NCBI GenBank assembly: GCA_945859965.1
Contig: CAMAPG010000002.1
Span: forward strand, 1-59,390
From: Opitutus sp. GAS368
GTDB taxonomy: Bacteria > Verrucomicrobiota > Verrucomicrobiia > Opitutales > Opitutaceae
Length of the DNA: 59,390 bases
Reading direction: 5' to 3'
The notes beneath the pieces are model-generated. The model was not told where the DNA came from. It worked only from the letters and a program-made list of their open reading frames with translations, and ran no database searches. Positions 45,688-54,999 of the stretch are shown here, piece by piece. The position numbers and the translations under genes were made by a program. How positions within the stretch are numbered: the stretch's first letter is position 1; the number at the start of each line of letters is the position of its first letter.

Positions 45688-48291
45688 ATGCCTAAAACCG
45701 CTTCCCGTTCCGCTGATTTTCGTTTGCTGGATCCTTTCTGGCGCGAGCCGGTCGAGCGCACGGTTCTTCCGAACGGACTGACGGTCATTCTCAAGCCCGA
45801 TCACTCGGCGGCGCTCGCCTCGGTCCAGGTGTGGGTCAAGACCGGCAGCATTCACGAGGGCGATGCCTTGGGGGCGGGACTGTCGCATTATCTGGAGCAC
45901 ATGCTTTTCAAGGGGACGTCGCGGCGGGCGGGCCGGGAGATTTCCGCGACGGTGCAGGCCCACGGCGGCTACATCAACGCCTACACGACCTTCGATCGCA
46001 CGGTCTATTACATCGATCTCCCCAGCGAGCATACCACCGTGGCTTTGGATCTGCTCGCGGATGCGGTGCTGAATTCGACGCTGCCGGCCGACGAAGTGAC
46101 GAAGGAGCGCGAAGTCATCCTCCGTGAGATCGCGATGACGCGTGACGATCCGGACAACCGTTTTTGGGAATCGCTCTATGCCACCGCGTTTCGCGAACAC
46201 CCGTACCGTCATCCGATCATCGGTTATCGCGACGTGTTTTCCGCCATCACCCGCGAGGATTTGTGGACTTACTATCGCACCCGTTATGTGCCCAACAATC
46301 TCGTGCTCGTGGTCGTGGGCGATTTCGACCCGGTGGCCATTCGCGCCAGTATTGAGCAGCACTTTGGTTCGGTCCCCCGCGCACGTCTGGCCCCGGTGCT
46401 GGTGCCCGCCGAACCGGTTCCGCTGGCCCGTCGGGAACAACACCGGTTTGAGGACGTGGAACTCACGCGCGGCGGCCTGGCCTGGCAGATCCCGGGGCTG
46501 ACCCATTCTGATGCGCCGATCCTGGATTTGCTCGGCACGATCCTCGGTGCGGGCGACAGCTCGGTCTTGTGGCAATCCATCCGCGAAAAAGCCGGACTCG
46601 TGCACACGATCGACGCCCAGAGCTGGAATCCGGGGAGCGTCGGACTTTTTTGCGTCTCGTTTACGTGCGATGCGGCCAAGCGCGAAGCCGCGTCGGCCGC
46701 GATCGAACGCGAGCTGGTCCGTTGCGCGGCGCGCGGCTTCACCGCTTCGCAGCTGCGCAAGGCGCGGCGCCAGCTCGTGGTCGGGGAAATCAACACCCGC
46801 AAGACCATGGCCGGCCAGGCCTCGCGCCTGGGCGCCGCGGAGGTCGTGGTGGGCGATCTCGACTACAGCCGGACTTATTTCGAGCAGCTGGCGGCGGTGA
46901 CTCCCGCCGATTTGCGCTCGGTGCTGAAACATTACCTCGTGCCTTCGCGCGTGACGAGCATCTCGCTCAATCCGACTGCAGCCGGACCTGCGGCCAATGC
47001 GGCCACGCGGGTGTCGGTGACGGCGTCGCGTGACTTCGAGGAGATCACCCTGGGCAACGGAGCGCGCCTGCTGTTGCAGCCGGACTCCCGTCTGCCGAAT
47101 TTGCATTTCCGTCTGCTCTGCCTGGGCGGGCCGATGCAGGAAAGCCCCGGACGGCGCGGCGCGAGTGCGCTGCTCGCCACGATGCTGACCAAGGACACGC
47201 GTCACCGCAGCGCGGCGGCGATCGCGCATTTCATCGAGGAAGTGGGCGGAAGTTTCTATCCCTTCTCGGGCAACAACAGCCTGGGGCTGGCCGCGGAAGT
47301 GCTGCCGCCCGATGCCGACCGCGCGCTGACGGTGCTGGCGGATGCGGTTGTGGCGCCCGCCTTCAAGGCCGGGACCTTCACGACCGAGCGCAATGCGCAG
47401 CTAGCGGATTTGCAGCAGGACGCTGACGATGTCGTCACGCTCGGAAAAAAACGGCTGCGCCAAAGATTCTTTGGCCTCCATCCGCTCGCGCTTTCCGCCC
47501 ACGGCGATGAAGCGGGCGTGCAGGCGCTGGTGCCCGCCGATCTCGCGACTCTGCACCGCCGTTTGTTTGTCGCGCCCAATGTGGTGCTGGCCGTGGCGGG
47601 CGATTTCACCCCGCGCACGCTGATGCCGAAATTGCAGCGCTTCCTCGGCCGCCTGCCCCTGGCGTCGCCCGTGGCGACGGCGTCCCCGGCGGTCACGGTC
47701 GATTTTCCCGCGGACCGGGGCGATTTTGTCGAACAGCAAGCACGGGAGCAGGCCGTGGTTTTCCAGGCCTTTCCCGCGCCCGCGTTGCGTGCACCCGACT
47801 TCTACGTCGGCGAGGTGGCCGATGAGCTTTTCAGCGGTATGGCGTCGCGGCTCTTCGAACGCGTGCGGGAGGAAAAAGGCCTCGCATATTTCGTGCGCTC
47901 GGCGCGCGTGACCGGTCTGGATGCCGCGATGTTTTATTTTTACGCCGGCACCGCGCCGGCCCATGCCACCGAAGTGCTGGCGGAAATCGACGCGGAAATT
48001 GCGCGCGTGCAAACTGGCGGGGTCGAGGAGGCGGAATTGCAGCGTTGCCAGATCCGGCTCAAAGCGGCCCGCCGCCAGAGCTTGCAGACCAACGGCGCGC
48101 GCGCGATGCAGGCGGGGCTCAACGCCCTCTACGGCCTGCCGATCAACGACTGGAAAAATTACGACGGGCGCATTGAAGCGGTTACCCGGGCCGATCTCTC
48201 GCAGTTTGCCCGCAATTATTTCCAGCGGGAACGGCGCACCCAGTTGATTGTGACACCGGGACAATCCCCGCTGGGCGAATCGGCGCGCTAG
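45688..48291 (+). CDS. M16 family zinc metallopeptidase (two M16 halves)
   Basis: HXXEH-type motif LSHYLEHMLFKGTSRR with downstream Glu; second inactive-type half. Confidence 0.93.
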   Translation: MPKTASRSADFRLLDPFWREPVERTVLPNGLTVILKPDHSAALASVQVWVKTGSIHEGDALGAGLSHYLEHMLFKGTSRRAGREISATVQAHGGYINAYTTFDRTVYYIDLPSEHTTVALDLLADAVLNSTLPADEVTKEREVILREIAMTRDDPDNRFWESLYATAFREHPYRHPIIGYRDVFSAITREDLWTYYRTRYVPNNLVLVVVGDFDPVAIRASIEQHFGSVPRARLAPVLVPAEPVPLARREQHRFEDVELTRGGLAWQIPGLTHSDAPILDLLGTILGAGDSSVLWQSIREKAGLVHTIDAQSWNPGSVGLFCVSFTCDAAKREAASAAIERELVRCAARGFTASQLRKARRQLVVGEINTRKTMAGQASRLGAAEVVVGDLDYSRTYFEQLAAVTPADLRSVLKHYLVPSRVTSISLNPTAAGPAANAATRVSVTASRDFEEITLGNGARLLLQPDSRLPNLHFRLLCLGGPMQESPGRRGASALLATMLTKDTRHRSAAAIAHFIEEVGGSFYPFSGNNSLGLAAEVLPPDADRALTVLADAVVAPAFKAGTFTTERNAQLADLQQDADDVVTLGKKRLRQRFFGLHPLALSAHGDEAGVQALVPADLATLHRRLFVAPNVVLAVAGDFTPRTLMPKLQRFLGRLPLASPVATASPAVTVDFPADRGDFVEQQAREQAVVFQAFPAPALRAPDFYVGEVADELFSGMASRLFERVREEKGLAYFVRSARVTGLDAAMFYFYAGTAPAHATEVLAEIDAEIARVQTGGVEEAELQRCQIRLKAARRQSLQTNGARAMQAGLNALYGLPINDWKNYDGRIEAVTRADLSQFARNYFQRERRTQLIVTPGQSPLGESAR

Positions 48292-48444
48292 GAGCTGTTT
48301 GGGAATTCGTCTCTCCGAATAGCGAAAGCCGTGAGGCTTTCGTCCGAGCCCGAAACGCTCATCCCCCTTCGCCAAGCCCACGGAGGATAGGCGCGTTTCG
48401 CTACGAGAATCCAAGGCAAGCGGCATTTCCCAAACAGCCCCTAG
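48288..48444 (+). repeat. family A palindromic element copy 2, with about 30-nt extra sequence in the second hairpin loop
   Basis: CTAGGAGCTGTTTGGGAA...TTCCCAAACAGCCCCTAG; TAG at 48289-48291 is the stop of the M16 gene. Confidence 0.9.
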
Positions 48445-48460
48445 GGGTTTTAGATCATCT

Positions 48461-48549
48461 GTCATTCTGAGCGGAGCGAAGAATCCACGTCGATAGGGCC
48501 GAAGCTGAAAGCGACATCGCACTGGATTCTTTGCTCCGCTCAGAATGAC
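48461..48549. repeat. long hairpin GTCATTCTGAGCGGAGCGAAGAATCCA ... TGGATTCTTTGCTCCGCTCAGAATGAC
   Basis: 27-bp inverted arms with one mismatch, 35-nt loop. Confidence 0.9.
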
Positions 48550-48645
48550 AATCCTCGGGAGGGCATCACCGCACCCGGCAAAAACGGCGAGGGCGATTCA
48601 CTCTTGTGAAAGATTGAATCACGTGCGCCCGTTTCGTGGGGTGTT

Positions 48646-48915
48646 ATGAAAACAAATCGTTTCATCGCCCTCTGCACGACGCTGGCTGCCCTCGCGGTGG
48701 CCGCGGTCGTTTTTGTCCCTGGCGTTCACGCCGAAGAAAAATCCGATGCCGCGGCCAAGCGGGCCCAGCGGGAAAAGGAAAAATTGGAGAAGTACGACAA
48801 GAACAACGACGGCAAACTCGATGAAGAGGAGAAAGCCGCCGTGAAGGCGGACCGGGAAAAGGCGAAGTCGGAAAAAAAGAAATCGCGCGACGAAATGAAA
48901 GGAGAACGGAAGTAG
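48646..48915 (+). CDS. small secreted EF-hand protein
   Basis: Signal peptide; EF-hand-like loop DKNNDGKLDEEE; highly charged C-terminus. Confidence 0.75.
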   Translation: MKTNRFIALCTTLAALAVAAVVFVPGVHAEEKSDAAAKRAQREKEKLEKYDKNNDGKLDEEEKAAVKADREKAKSEKKKSRDEMKGERK

Positions 48916-48994
48916 GCTGGGGTCTGGGCTGATCCAGCCATTGAATCCGGTCCCGCCGTCCGGCGAACGGTGCGGCCGTTTTTGGGCGCAAAAA

Positions 48995-49019
48995 GGGGCG
49001 GGTTGATTTCACCCGCCCC
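48995..49019 (-). terminator. intrinsic terminator for the minus-strand oxidoreductase
   Basis: GGGGCGGGT-tgatttc-ACCCGCCCC with T tract on the minus strand. Confidence 0.7.
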
Positions 49020-49043
49020 TTGAAAACAATGGCCGTAGCGGCC

Positions 49044-50294
49044 TCAGAATTTGTACTGAGGGATCTTGATCAACTCGCCGTCCTTCAGGGCCGAGGTGTG
49101 GGCGACCACACCGGAAACCGTCAGGTTCAAGGCGACATCGATGGAGACGAGTGGCTTGCGGTTCTGGAGGATGGAGCTGATGAACTCGTCCGTCAGGCGT
49201 CCGTGCGAACCTCCGTGGCCGCCGGCTGCAACTCCCGGGGGCAGCGCGGGACGGGCCAGGTTGGGCAGGGATTTTTCGAGCCCCTCATATTTTCCGTAGT
49301 ACGAACCCCGCTGACCGCGGATCCGGCCTTTTTCCCCGTGATCGCCGGGCGTGTCCCAGCTCACCGTCATGCGCGACATCCCGCCTTCGCTCGTGCGGAA
49401 GAGGGCCACTTCGGTGCCAAACGGATTTTTGTACCGATTGTTCGCGGGCTGCAGGTGGGTGACGATGCTGGGCATGCCCATGCAGCTCACTTCAGTGAAA
49501 CTCCCGCCGGTGACGCAGATGTAATACGCGCTGGAGTGGGTCGGATACCATTGTGGCGGCAGCCCGGTGCGCCATTCCCTCATGCCCGGCAGTGGCTGCT
49601 CCATGTAGTGATAGTACTCGCCTTCGGAGTACAGGAGTTTGCCCAGGCCACCGGTAATCCCGGTCTTATAAATCTCCCGCATGGCGTGGAGATCCTCGTG
49701 AAAGGCGGAGGTCTCGAACATCATGTAGTTGCGCCCGCTTTTCTTGACGGCGGCGAAGAGCTGTTCCGCTTCCTCCAGTGAACCGAAGACGGCCGGCACG
49801 GCCGTTCCCACGTGTTTGCCGTGTTTCAGCGCTTCGATGGCGTGTTTCGCGTGGCTCGGGGCTTCAGTGGCGATAAACACCGCCTCGATGGTGTCGTCCT
49901 TCACGAGTTCCTCGAGGGAAGGGTAGGTTTTTTTGCAGCGGGCCACCTTCGCCATTTCGGCGCAGCGGTCGGGCATCAAATCGCTGACGGCGACCACCTC
50001 GACGTTGGGATGATCCTGAAAACCGAAAGCGGTGCCGAACTTGCAATAGCCGTATCCGATCAGGCCGACGCGGATTTTCCGGTCGGAAATCGGTTTCCAG
50101 GGTTTTTCGGGCGCGAGGGTTTCGACGGTTTTTTCAAAGCCCTGAATCGCCTTTTCTTCGGAATGGCCGATTTTCGGCAGTCCCAAGGCTGCGGCACCGA
50201 TTCCCATCGATTGCAAAAACAGGCGGCGCGAAAAAGGATTTTTCAGATCTCGCGGACTCAAAGGGGAATTCTCGGAACGATCGTCTTTTGTCAT
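49044..50294 (-). CDS. TAT-signal Gfo/Idh/MocA family oxidoreductase
   Basis: FSRRLFLQSMGIGAAALGLP; Rossmann RVGLIGYGYCKFGTAFGFQDHPNVEVVAVSDL; EAPSHAKHAIEALKHGKHV. Confidence 0.9.
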   Translation of the reverse strand: MTKDDRSENSPLSPRDLKNPFSRRLFLQSMGIGAAALGLPKIGHSEEKAIQGFEKTVETLAPEKPWKPISDRKIRVGLIGYGYCKFGTAFGFQDHPNVEVVAVSDLMPDRCAEMAKVARCKKTYPSLEELVKDDTIEAVFIATEAPSHAKHAIEALKHGKHVGTAVPAVFGSLEEAEQLFAAVKKSGRNYMMFETSAFHEDLHAMREIYKTGITGGLGKLLYSEGEYYHYMEQPLPGMREWRTGLPPQWYPTHSSAYYICVTGGSFTEVSCMGMPSIVTHLQPANNRYKNPFGTEVALFRTSEGGMSRMTVSWDTPGDHGEKGRIRGQRGSYYGKYEGLEKSLPNLARPALPPGVAAGGHGGSHGRLTDEFISSILQNRKPLVSIDVALNLTVSGVVAHTSALKDGELIKIPQYKF

Positions 50295-50533
50295 TTTAGG
50301 GAGGGTTCGGGTTGCCAGGTACGCAAAACTGTCAACAAAAAGAACAGCCAAATGTAAACGCATTGAATGGGCCAATTTGGGCGCACATGGCAAGAGGCAT
50401 GTTGGTTTTCCCCAATGGTCCTCCTGAAACGGGTCGCGGGCTGTTTTGGTGTGGGAGGGGCTTTATGCCCCGACTTGTCGCGGGATAAACCCGCTCCCAC
50501 ATTTGATTGAAGGCCAAAACTGCCCACTACCGA

Positions 50534-51376
50534 TCAACGGCGTTGCTCCACAAAGCCGCCACTCCACTTGAGCTTGGTCCGGAGCACCGCGAAATGGGAG
50601 TAATCCAGGCGCTGGGCGAGCGGCAGCGTGCGCGGCGAAATCGAAATTTCCACGGGCGAACCTTCGCAAAACACGAGGTTGCGCTGGCCGTCCATCGCCA
50701 CGAGGAGCTTGGCGCCCTTGCTGCGACTGTAGATGCGCAGGCGGACATCCTGCCGAAAAATGATCGAGCGGTTGCTCAGGGTATGGGGACAGATCGGGGT
50801 CATCGCGATCGCCTCGACTCCCGGATGGATGATCGGACCTCCGGCGGAGAGATTGTAGGCGGTCGAGCCGGTGGGCGTGGAGAAAATCAAGCCGTCGCAG
50901 GTGTAGTCTGTCACCAATTCCTTGTCCGCATGCACTTCCAGCCGGACCAGGCGGGAGTTGATCTCGTCCTTGATCAGAACGTCGTTGAGCGCGATGTCGT
51001 GCAATCCCGAGCCGGTGGAGCAATCGAGGACCGAGCGGTGTGTCACCCGATAGGCGCCGGCGAGCAGCTCGGCAAAATGGGTGCGCGCTTCATCGGCGGA
51101 AAAGGTGGTGAGAAATCCCAGGCTGCCCCGGTTCACCCCAATGATCGGAACCTGTTCGCGCACCGCCTCCTGCACGACCCCCAGCAGCGTGCCATCGCCG
51201 CCGATGACGCAGCAGGCATCCTGTTCCTTCAGGAAACCGGCTGAAATGGGGAACGTGCTGGTTTGCTTGATCGTCGCTCCCGCGCGTTCCGCCAGCGCGA
51301 TGAGAGCCCGGGCCAGCTCAGGCGCGCCGTCTTTCTCGGGATTGACGACGAAAGCGAGTTTCCGGATGGGCTTCAT
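50534..51376 (-). CDS. nadK: NAD kinase
   Basis: CCVIGGDGTLLGVVQ, GVNRGSLGFLTTF, CDGLIFSTPTGSTAYNLSAGGPI. Confidence 0.95.
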   Translation of the reverse strand: MKPIRKLAFVVNPEKDGAPELARALIALAERAGATIKQTSTFPISAGFLKEQDACCVIGGDGTLLGVVQEAVREQVPIIGVNRGSLGFLTTFSADEARTHFAELLAGAYRVTHRSVLDCSTGSGLHDIALNDVLIKDEINSRLVRLEVHADKELVTDYTCDGLIFSTPTGSTAYNLSAGGPIIHPGVEAIAMTPICPHTLSNRSIIFRQDVRLRIYSRSKGAKLLVAMDGQRNLVFCEGSPVEISISPRTLPLAQRLDYSHFAVLRTKLKWSGGFVEQRR

Positions 51377-51450
51377 GGACGTGTACAGATGAACACAGAT
51401 GAGTCCATTTGGGGAAACCTTTTGTTTTTAGCCCGGAGACACAGAGAAGA

Positions 51451-51543
51451 ACGCTCAACACCCAACGTTCAACGTCGAACGCTCAAGTAAGGCCGGCCCA
51501 TTGAGCGTTGAACGTTAAAAGTTAAGCGTTGAGCGTTGAGCGT
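51451..51543. repeat. inverted pair of 7-mer micro-arrays (ACGCTCA-type / TGAGCGT-type)
   Basis: ACGCTCA ACACCCA ACGTTCA ACGTCGA ACGCTCA ... TGAGCGT TGAACGT TAAAAGT TAAGCGT TGAGCGT TGAGCGT read directly. Confidence 0.9.
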
Positions 51544-51633
51544 TTTCCGCCGAGCGGCGCGCGCTGAATGAGGCCGCCTCCTCTTCATCCCTCCGTGCTC
51601 TCTGCGTCCTCCGGGTTAAAAACCCCGAAAATC

Positions 51634-52383
51634 TCAGTCTTTTTTCAACCCGAGCAGAAACTCCCGATTTCCATCCGCGCCCGTGATCGGCGAATCCATC
51701 GTCCCGATCCGCCGGCTGCGGGGTAATTCCTGCTGGGCGAATGCAATGATATCGGCCAGTACGGCGTCCTGCACGGCCGGGTCGCGGATCACGCCGCGCC
51801 CCTTGTCGACCTCAGCCTTGCCCGCTTCGAATTGCGGTTTGACGAGCGCGATGAGCAAACCTCCGTGGCGGACAAACGGCCAGACTGCGGGCAGCACGGT
51901 CTTCAGGGAAATAAACGACAGATCCATGACAACCGCATCGAACACGGAGCGCGGCAGGTCGCCGGGCCGGAGATGGCGGGCATTGACCTTTTCGAGATTG
52001 GTCACGCGGGGGTCGCCCAGCAGCTTGGCGTGCAGCTGGGCCCGGCCGACGTCGACACACATGACATCCGCTGCCCCGGCCTGCAGTGCACAGTCGGTGA
52101 ATCCGCCCGTGGAGGCGCCGACGTCGAGTACATGCGCACCGCGCAGATCGATCGCGAATTTTTCGAGAAAGCCCGCGAGTTTTTCGCCTCCGCGGCTGAC
52201 AAAGCGGGGCGGTTGTTCGACGGTCAGTTCGAGATCGACGGGATAATCCTTGCCCGGTTTGTCGAGTCGTTGCGTGCCGCTCAGCACGCGCCCGCTCATG
52301 ATCAGCCCCTTGGCTTGGGCGCGACTGGCCGCGAGTCCGCGCGCGACCAGCAGTTCATCCAGACGTTGTTTGGGCGTCGCCAT
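51634..52383 (-). CDS. tlyA: TlyA family rRNA (cytidine-2'-O)-methyltransferase / hemolysin-like
   Basis: S4 domain [66 protein letters not shown]. Confidence 0.95.
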   Translation of the reverse strand: MATPKQRLDELLVARGLAASRAQAKGLIMSGRVLSGTQRLDKPGKDYPVDLELTVEQPPRFVSRGGEKLAGFLEKFAIDLRGAHVLDVGASTGGFTDCALQAGAADVMCVDVGRAQLHAKLLGDPRVTNLEKVNARHLRPGDLPRSVFDAVVMDLSFISLKTVLPAVWPFVRHGGLLIALVKPQFEAGKAEVDKGRGVIRDPAVQDAVLADIIAFAQQELPRSRRIGTMDSPITGADGNREFLLGLKKD

Positions 52384-52388
52384 GTGCG

Positions 52389-53216
52389 TCATTTCAACTT
52401 TTGCCGGGCCGGCGACCAGCACGTCGTGCGTCCGCCAATTTCCGCGTGGGCCAGCGGCTTCCCTGTTTTCGGGCAGTGTCCTCCCGGGCGCCAGCGGTGG
52501 CGGAAGAGCCAGCTTTCCGGAATGTTGACGTTGAGATCGCGCGGCAGGCGCCGGCCGCGGCCCGCGATCGCATCGAGGGCCAGCCGGCAGACCGTGCGGC
52601 ATTCTTTCCATAGCCTTTTAATTCCGGCCGCAGTCAACGAGCCCGCTTTCTGTCGCGGATGAATCGCGGCGCGCCAGAGGATTTCATCCGCCATCCAGTT
52701 GCCGATGCCTGGAAAGCGTTCCTGCATCAGCAGCACCGCCTTGATGGGTGCCCGCGCCCGCCGGCGCAGAAAGGGCGCCACGACCGCGGGGGTGAATTGG
52801 GCCGAAAGAATCGGCGGGGCGATTTTGGTCCACCAGGCAGGCGGTTGCTTGCCCACATGGAATTGAACCCGGCCGAACATGCGCGGATCGCTGAAAACCA
52901 AAGCCTGCTTCGCGGTGAACAGCACCAGATGGTCGTGTTTTTTGAGTTCGTAGCCGGCCGGCTTCACCTCGAGCTCCCCACTCATGCCGAGATGGATTCC
53001 CAGCCGCGCGTCACCGGAGAAACGAAACGCCATTTGCTTGGCGGCGGCCTCCGATGATTTTAACCGGGCGCCCGTCAGGGCCCGCTGGAGGGCGGCCGAA
53101 TCGACCCCGCGGAAAATCCGGGCGCGATCGTGCGTTGCGACGCGGAGGACCGTTTTTCCGGCCGCAGCCTGATCCCAGCGCTTGCGGAAATAATCGACTT
53201 CGGCGAGTTCAGGCAT
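52389..53216 (-). CDS. mutM: Fpg/Nei family DNA glycosylase with atypical C-terminal zinc finger
   Basis: [64 protein letters not shown]. Confidence 0.85.
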   Translation of the reverse strand: MPELAEVDYFRKRWDQAAAGKTVLRVATHDRARIFRGVDSAALQRALTGARLKSSEAAAKQMAFRFSGDARLGIHLGMSGELEVKPAGYELKKHDHLVLFTAKQALVFSDPRMFGRVQFHVGKQPPAWWTKIAPPILSAQFTPAVVAPFLRRRARAPIKAVLLMQERFPGIGNWMADEILWRAAIHPRQKAGSLTAAGIKRLWKECRTVCRLALDAIAGRGRRLPRDLNVNIPESWLFRHRWRPGGHCPKTGKPLAHAEIGGRTTCWSPARQKLK

Positions 53217-53288
53217 GGAGGAGCGTAAGAGGTTCAGCCGAAAAAGGGGATAAGGTCGGTTTCGGAAACCCAATCCCCGTAAAAATTT

Positions 53289-53399
53289 GCCACAAAAAGG
53301 CGCAAGAATTTCTGGGGCTTCGGCTCGATTTTTCCGCGCGCTTATAAGCGCAATGGAGGCTCATTCGCAGTCTCAATCCCTTTGTGCCTTTTTGTGGCC
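53289..53399. repeat. inverted pair of degenerate 9-mer micro-arrays (GCCACAAAAAGGCGCAAGAA / TTTGTGCCTTTTTGTGGCC)
   Basis: Inverted arms read directly; shares right-arm phrase with 58312-58409 locus. Confidence 0.75.
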
Positions 53400-53450
53400 A
53401 AAAATTCCGAAGCGGGATTTCGCTGCAGACATGATCTTCGCCTGCCACGA

Positions 53451-53981
53451 TCATTTGAGGGTGGCGGCGAATTCGGAGAGGTTTTCGTAAACCGGCACGC
53501 GTTGCAGGGCGACTTCGGGCAAAGTTTGCGGATCGACCTTGCCGGTCCGAACGGCGGCCACGTTGATTTTTGCGTTCAGGCCCGCACCCAGATCCGCCGC
53601 CGAATCGCCCACCATCCAGCACTGCGCCGGATCGAGGGCGTGCTTGGCGATCATTTCGAGTATGAAGCGCGGCGAGGGCTTGCGATAAACGACCGGCTGG
53701 TCCGGGGCTTCGGGTGCGATGCACACCTCCGTGAAAACGGGGCGGGGCAGTTCCAGCAATTCCTCCAGGCGCGCGTTGACCCGCAGCGTGTCTTCGAGCG
53801 TGTGCAAACCACGGCCAATGCCGGACTGATTCGTGAAAAGAAAAAGTTGGTAGCCCCGGCTGCGGGCCAGGCACAGGCCGTCGAGTGCCCCGGGGAGAAG
53901 TTCTACTCCCATCGGGTCGGCGAGATAAACCTTGTCGATGATAAGCGTTCCGTCGCGATCGAGGAAAAGTGCTTTGGCCAT
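53451..53981 (-). CDS. gmhB: HAD family phosphatase, D-glycero-D-manno-heptose 1,7-bisphosphate phosphatase-like
   Basis: ALFLDRDGTLIIDKVYLADP, LFTNQSGIGRGL, KPSPRFI, MVGDSAADLGAGLNA. Confidence 0.88.
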   Translation of the reverse strand: MAKALFLDRDGTLIIDKVYLADPMGVELLPGALDGLCLARSRGYQLFLFTNQSGIGRGLHTLEDTLRVNARLEELLELPRPVFTEVCIAPEAPDQPVVYRKPSPRFILEMIAKHALDPAQCWMVGDSAADLGAGLNAKINVAAVRTGKVDPQTLPEVALQRVPVYENLSEFAATLK

Positions 53982-54011
53982 GGAATTTTCCCGTGCGGAG
54001 AAAGTCGTTCC

Positions 54012-54998
54012 CTACCGGTGGTTGACGTATGCGATCAGTTCGGCCGGCGAGACGGTCGCAGTGCCGAGCTTGCTGACCACCACGCCGGAGGCGGCGTTGG
54101 CGAAATGAGCCGCGGTTTCCAGGTCCGCGCCGGCCGCCAGTGCGAGCACAAGTCCGGCGATGGAGGTGTCGCCCGCTCCGGAGACATCGAAGACTTCACG
54201 GGCGGCGGTGGGAATCTGCCGCACGACCTCGCCATCGCGGCTGAGAAGGAGGCCGTCCTCGCTCAGGGTGATCACGAGATTGCGCGGGTGGTATTTCTCG
54301 TGGAGGCGGCGGCAGATTTCTTTGGCAGGGAAAGGCGCGTGCGGGCTGAGTTCGATGCCGGCCAGGAGCGCGGCTTCCTTGCGGTTGGGAGTGATCAGGT
54401 CCAATCCCGAGAAGGAGAGGGGACGCTTGGGTTTTGGGTCGAGCGCGATGAACGTGCCGGCGGCCCGGCCCAGGGCGACCACCCGCGCCACCAGGGAATC
54501 GTCGATCAGTCCCTTGGCATAGTCCGAGATGATCACCGCGTCGGCCGAGCGGATGGCGGGACCGAGCAATGCGTCCAGCTTGGAGGGTTCGATCCGGTAC
54601 GAGTCAGGCGGCGACTCGCGATCGAGCCGGCAGAGTTGCTGGTGCTGTACCAGAACCCGCGTTTTCACGATCGTGGCGCCGCGGCCGGGCGTCGCGAGTA
54701 CCTTGATGCCTTTGTCGGAAAAAATGCCCTTCAGCCGTTCGCCCGCTTCATCGCGGCCGAGGAAACCGGCGACGGTGCACTGGGCGTTGAGCGAGGCGAT
54801 GTTCAGGGCGACGTTGCCCGCGCCGCCTGCGGTGAAGGAGTCGCGGTTGATGTCCACGACCGGCACCGGCGCCTCGGGCGAAATGCGCGTGGCGTCGCCC
54901 CACATGTAATGGTCGAGCATCATGTCGCCGATGACGAGGATGCGGAGGCCGGCGATTTTCTTCAGCAGTGCGCGGATTTTGGGAGCGGTGATGGCCAT
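54012..54998 (-). CDS. rfaE1: D-glycero-beta-D-manno-heptose-7-phosphate kinase-type PfkB carbohydrate kinase
   Basis: ILVIGDMMLDHYMWGDATRISPEAPVPVV, GGAGNVALNIASL, DVSGAGDTSIAGLVLALA. Confidence 0.92.
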   Translation of the reverse strand: MAITAPKIRALLKKIAGLRILVIGDMMLDHYMWGDATRISPEAPVPVVDINRDSFTAGGAGNVALNIASLNAQCTVAGFLGRDEAGERLKGIFSDKGIKVLATPGRGATIVKTRVLVQHQQLCRLDRESPPDSYRIEPSKLDALLGPAIRSADAVIISDYAKGLIDDSLVARVVALGRAAGTFIALDPKPKRPLSFSGLDLITPNRKEAALLAGIELSPHAPFPAKEICRRLHEKYHPRNLVITLSEDGLLLSRDGEVVRQIPTAAREVFDVSGAGDTSIAGLVLALAAGADLETAAHFANAASGVVVSKLGTATVSPAELIAYVNHR

Positions 54999-54999
54999 G

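Noticed and set aside
45664-47229. 521-aa minus-strand ORF
   Set aside because: Antisense to the M16 peptidase; no signal of a real protein.
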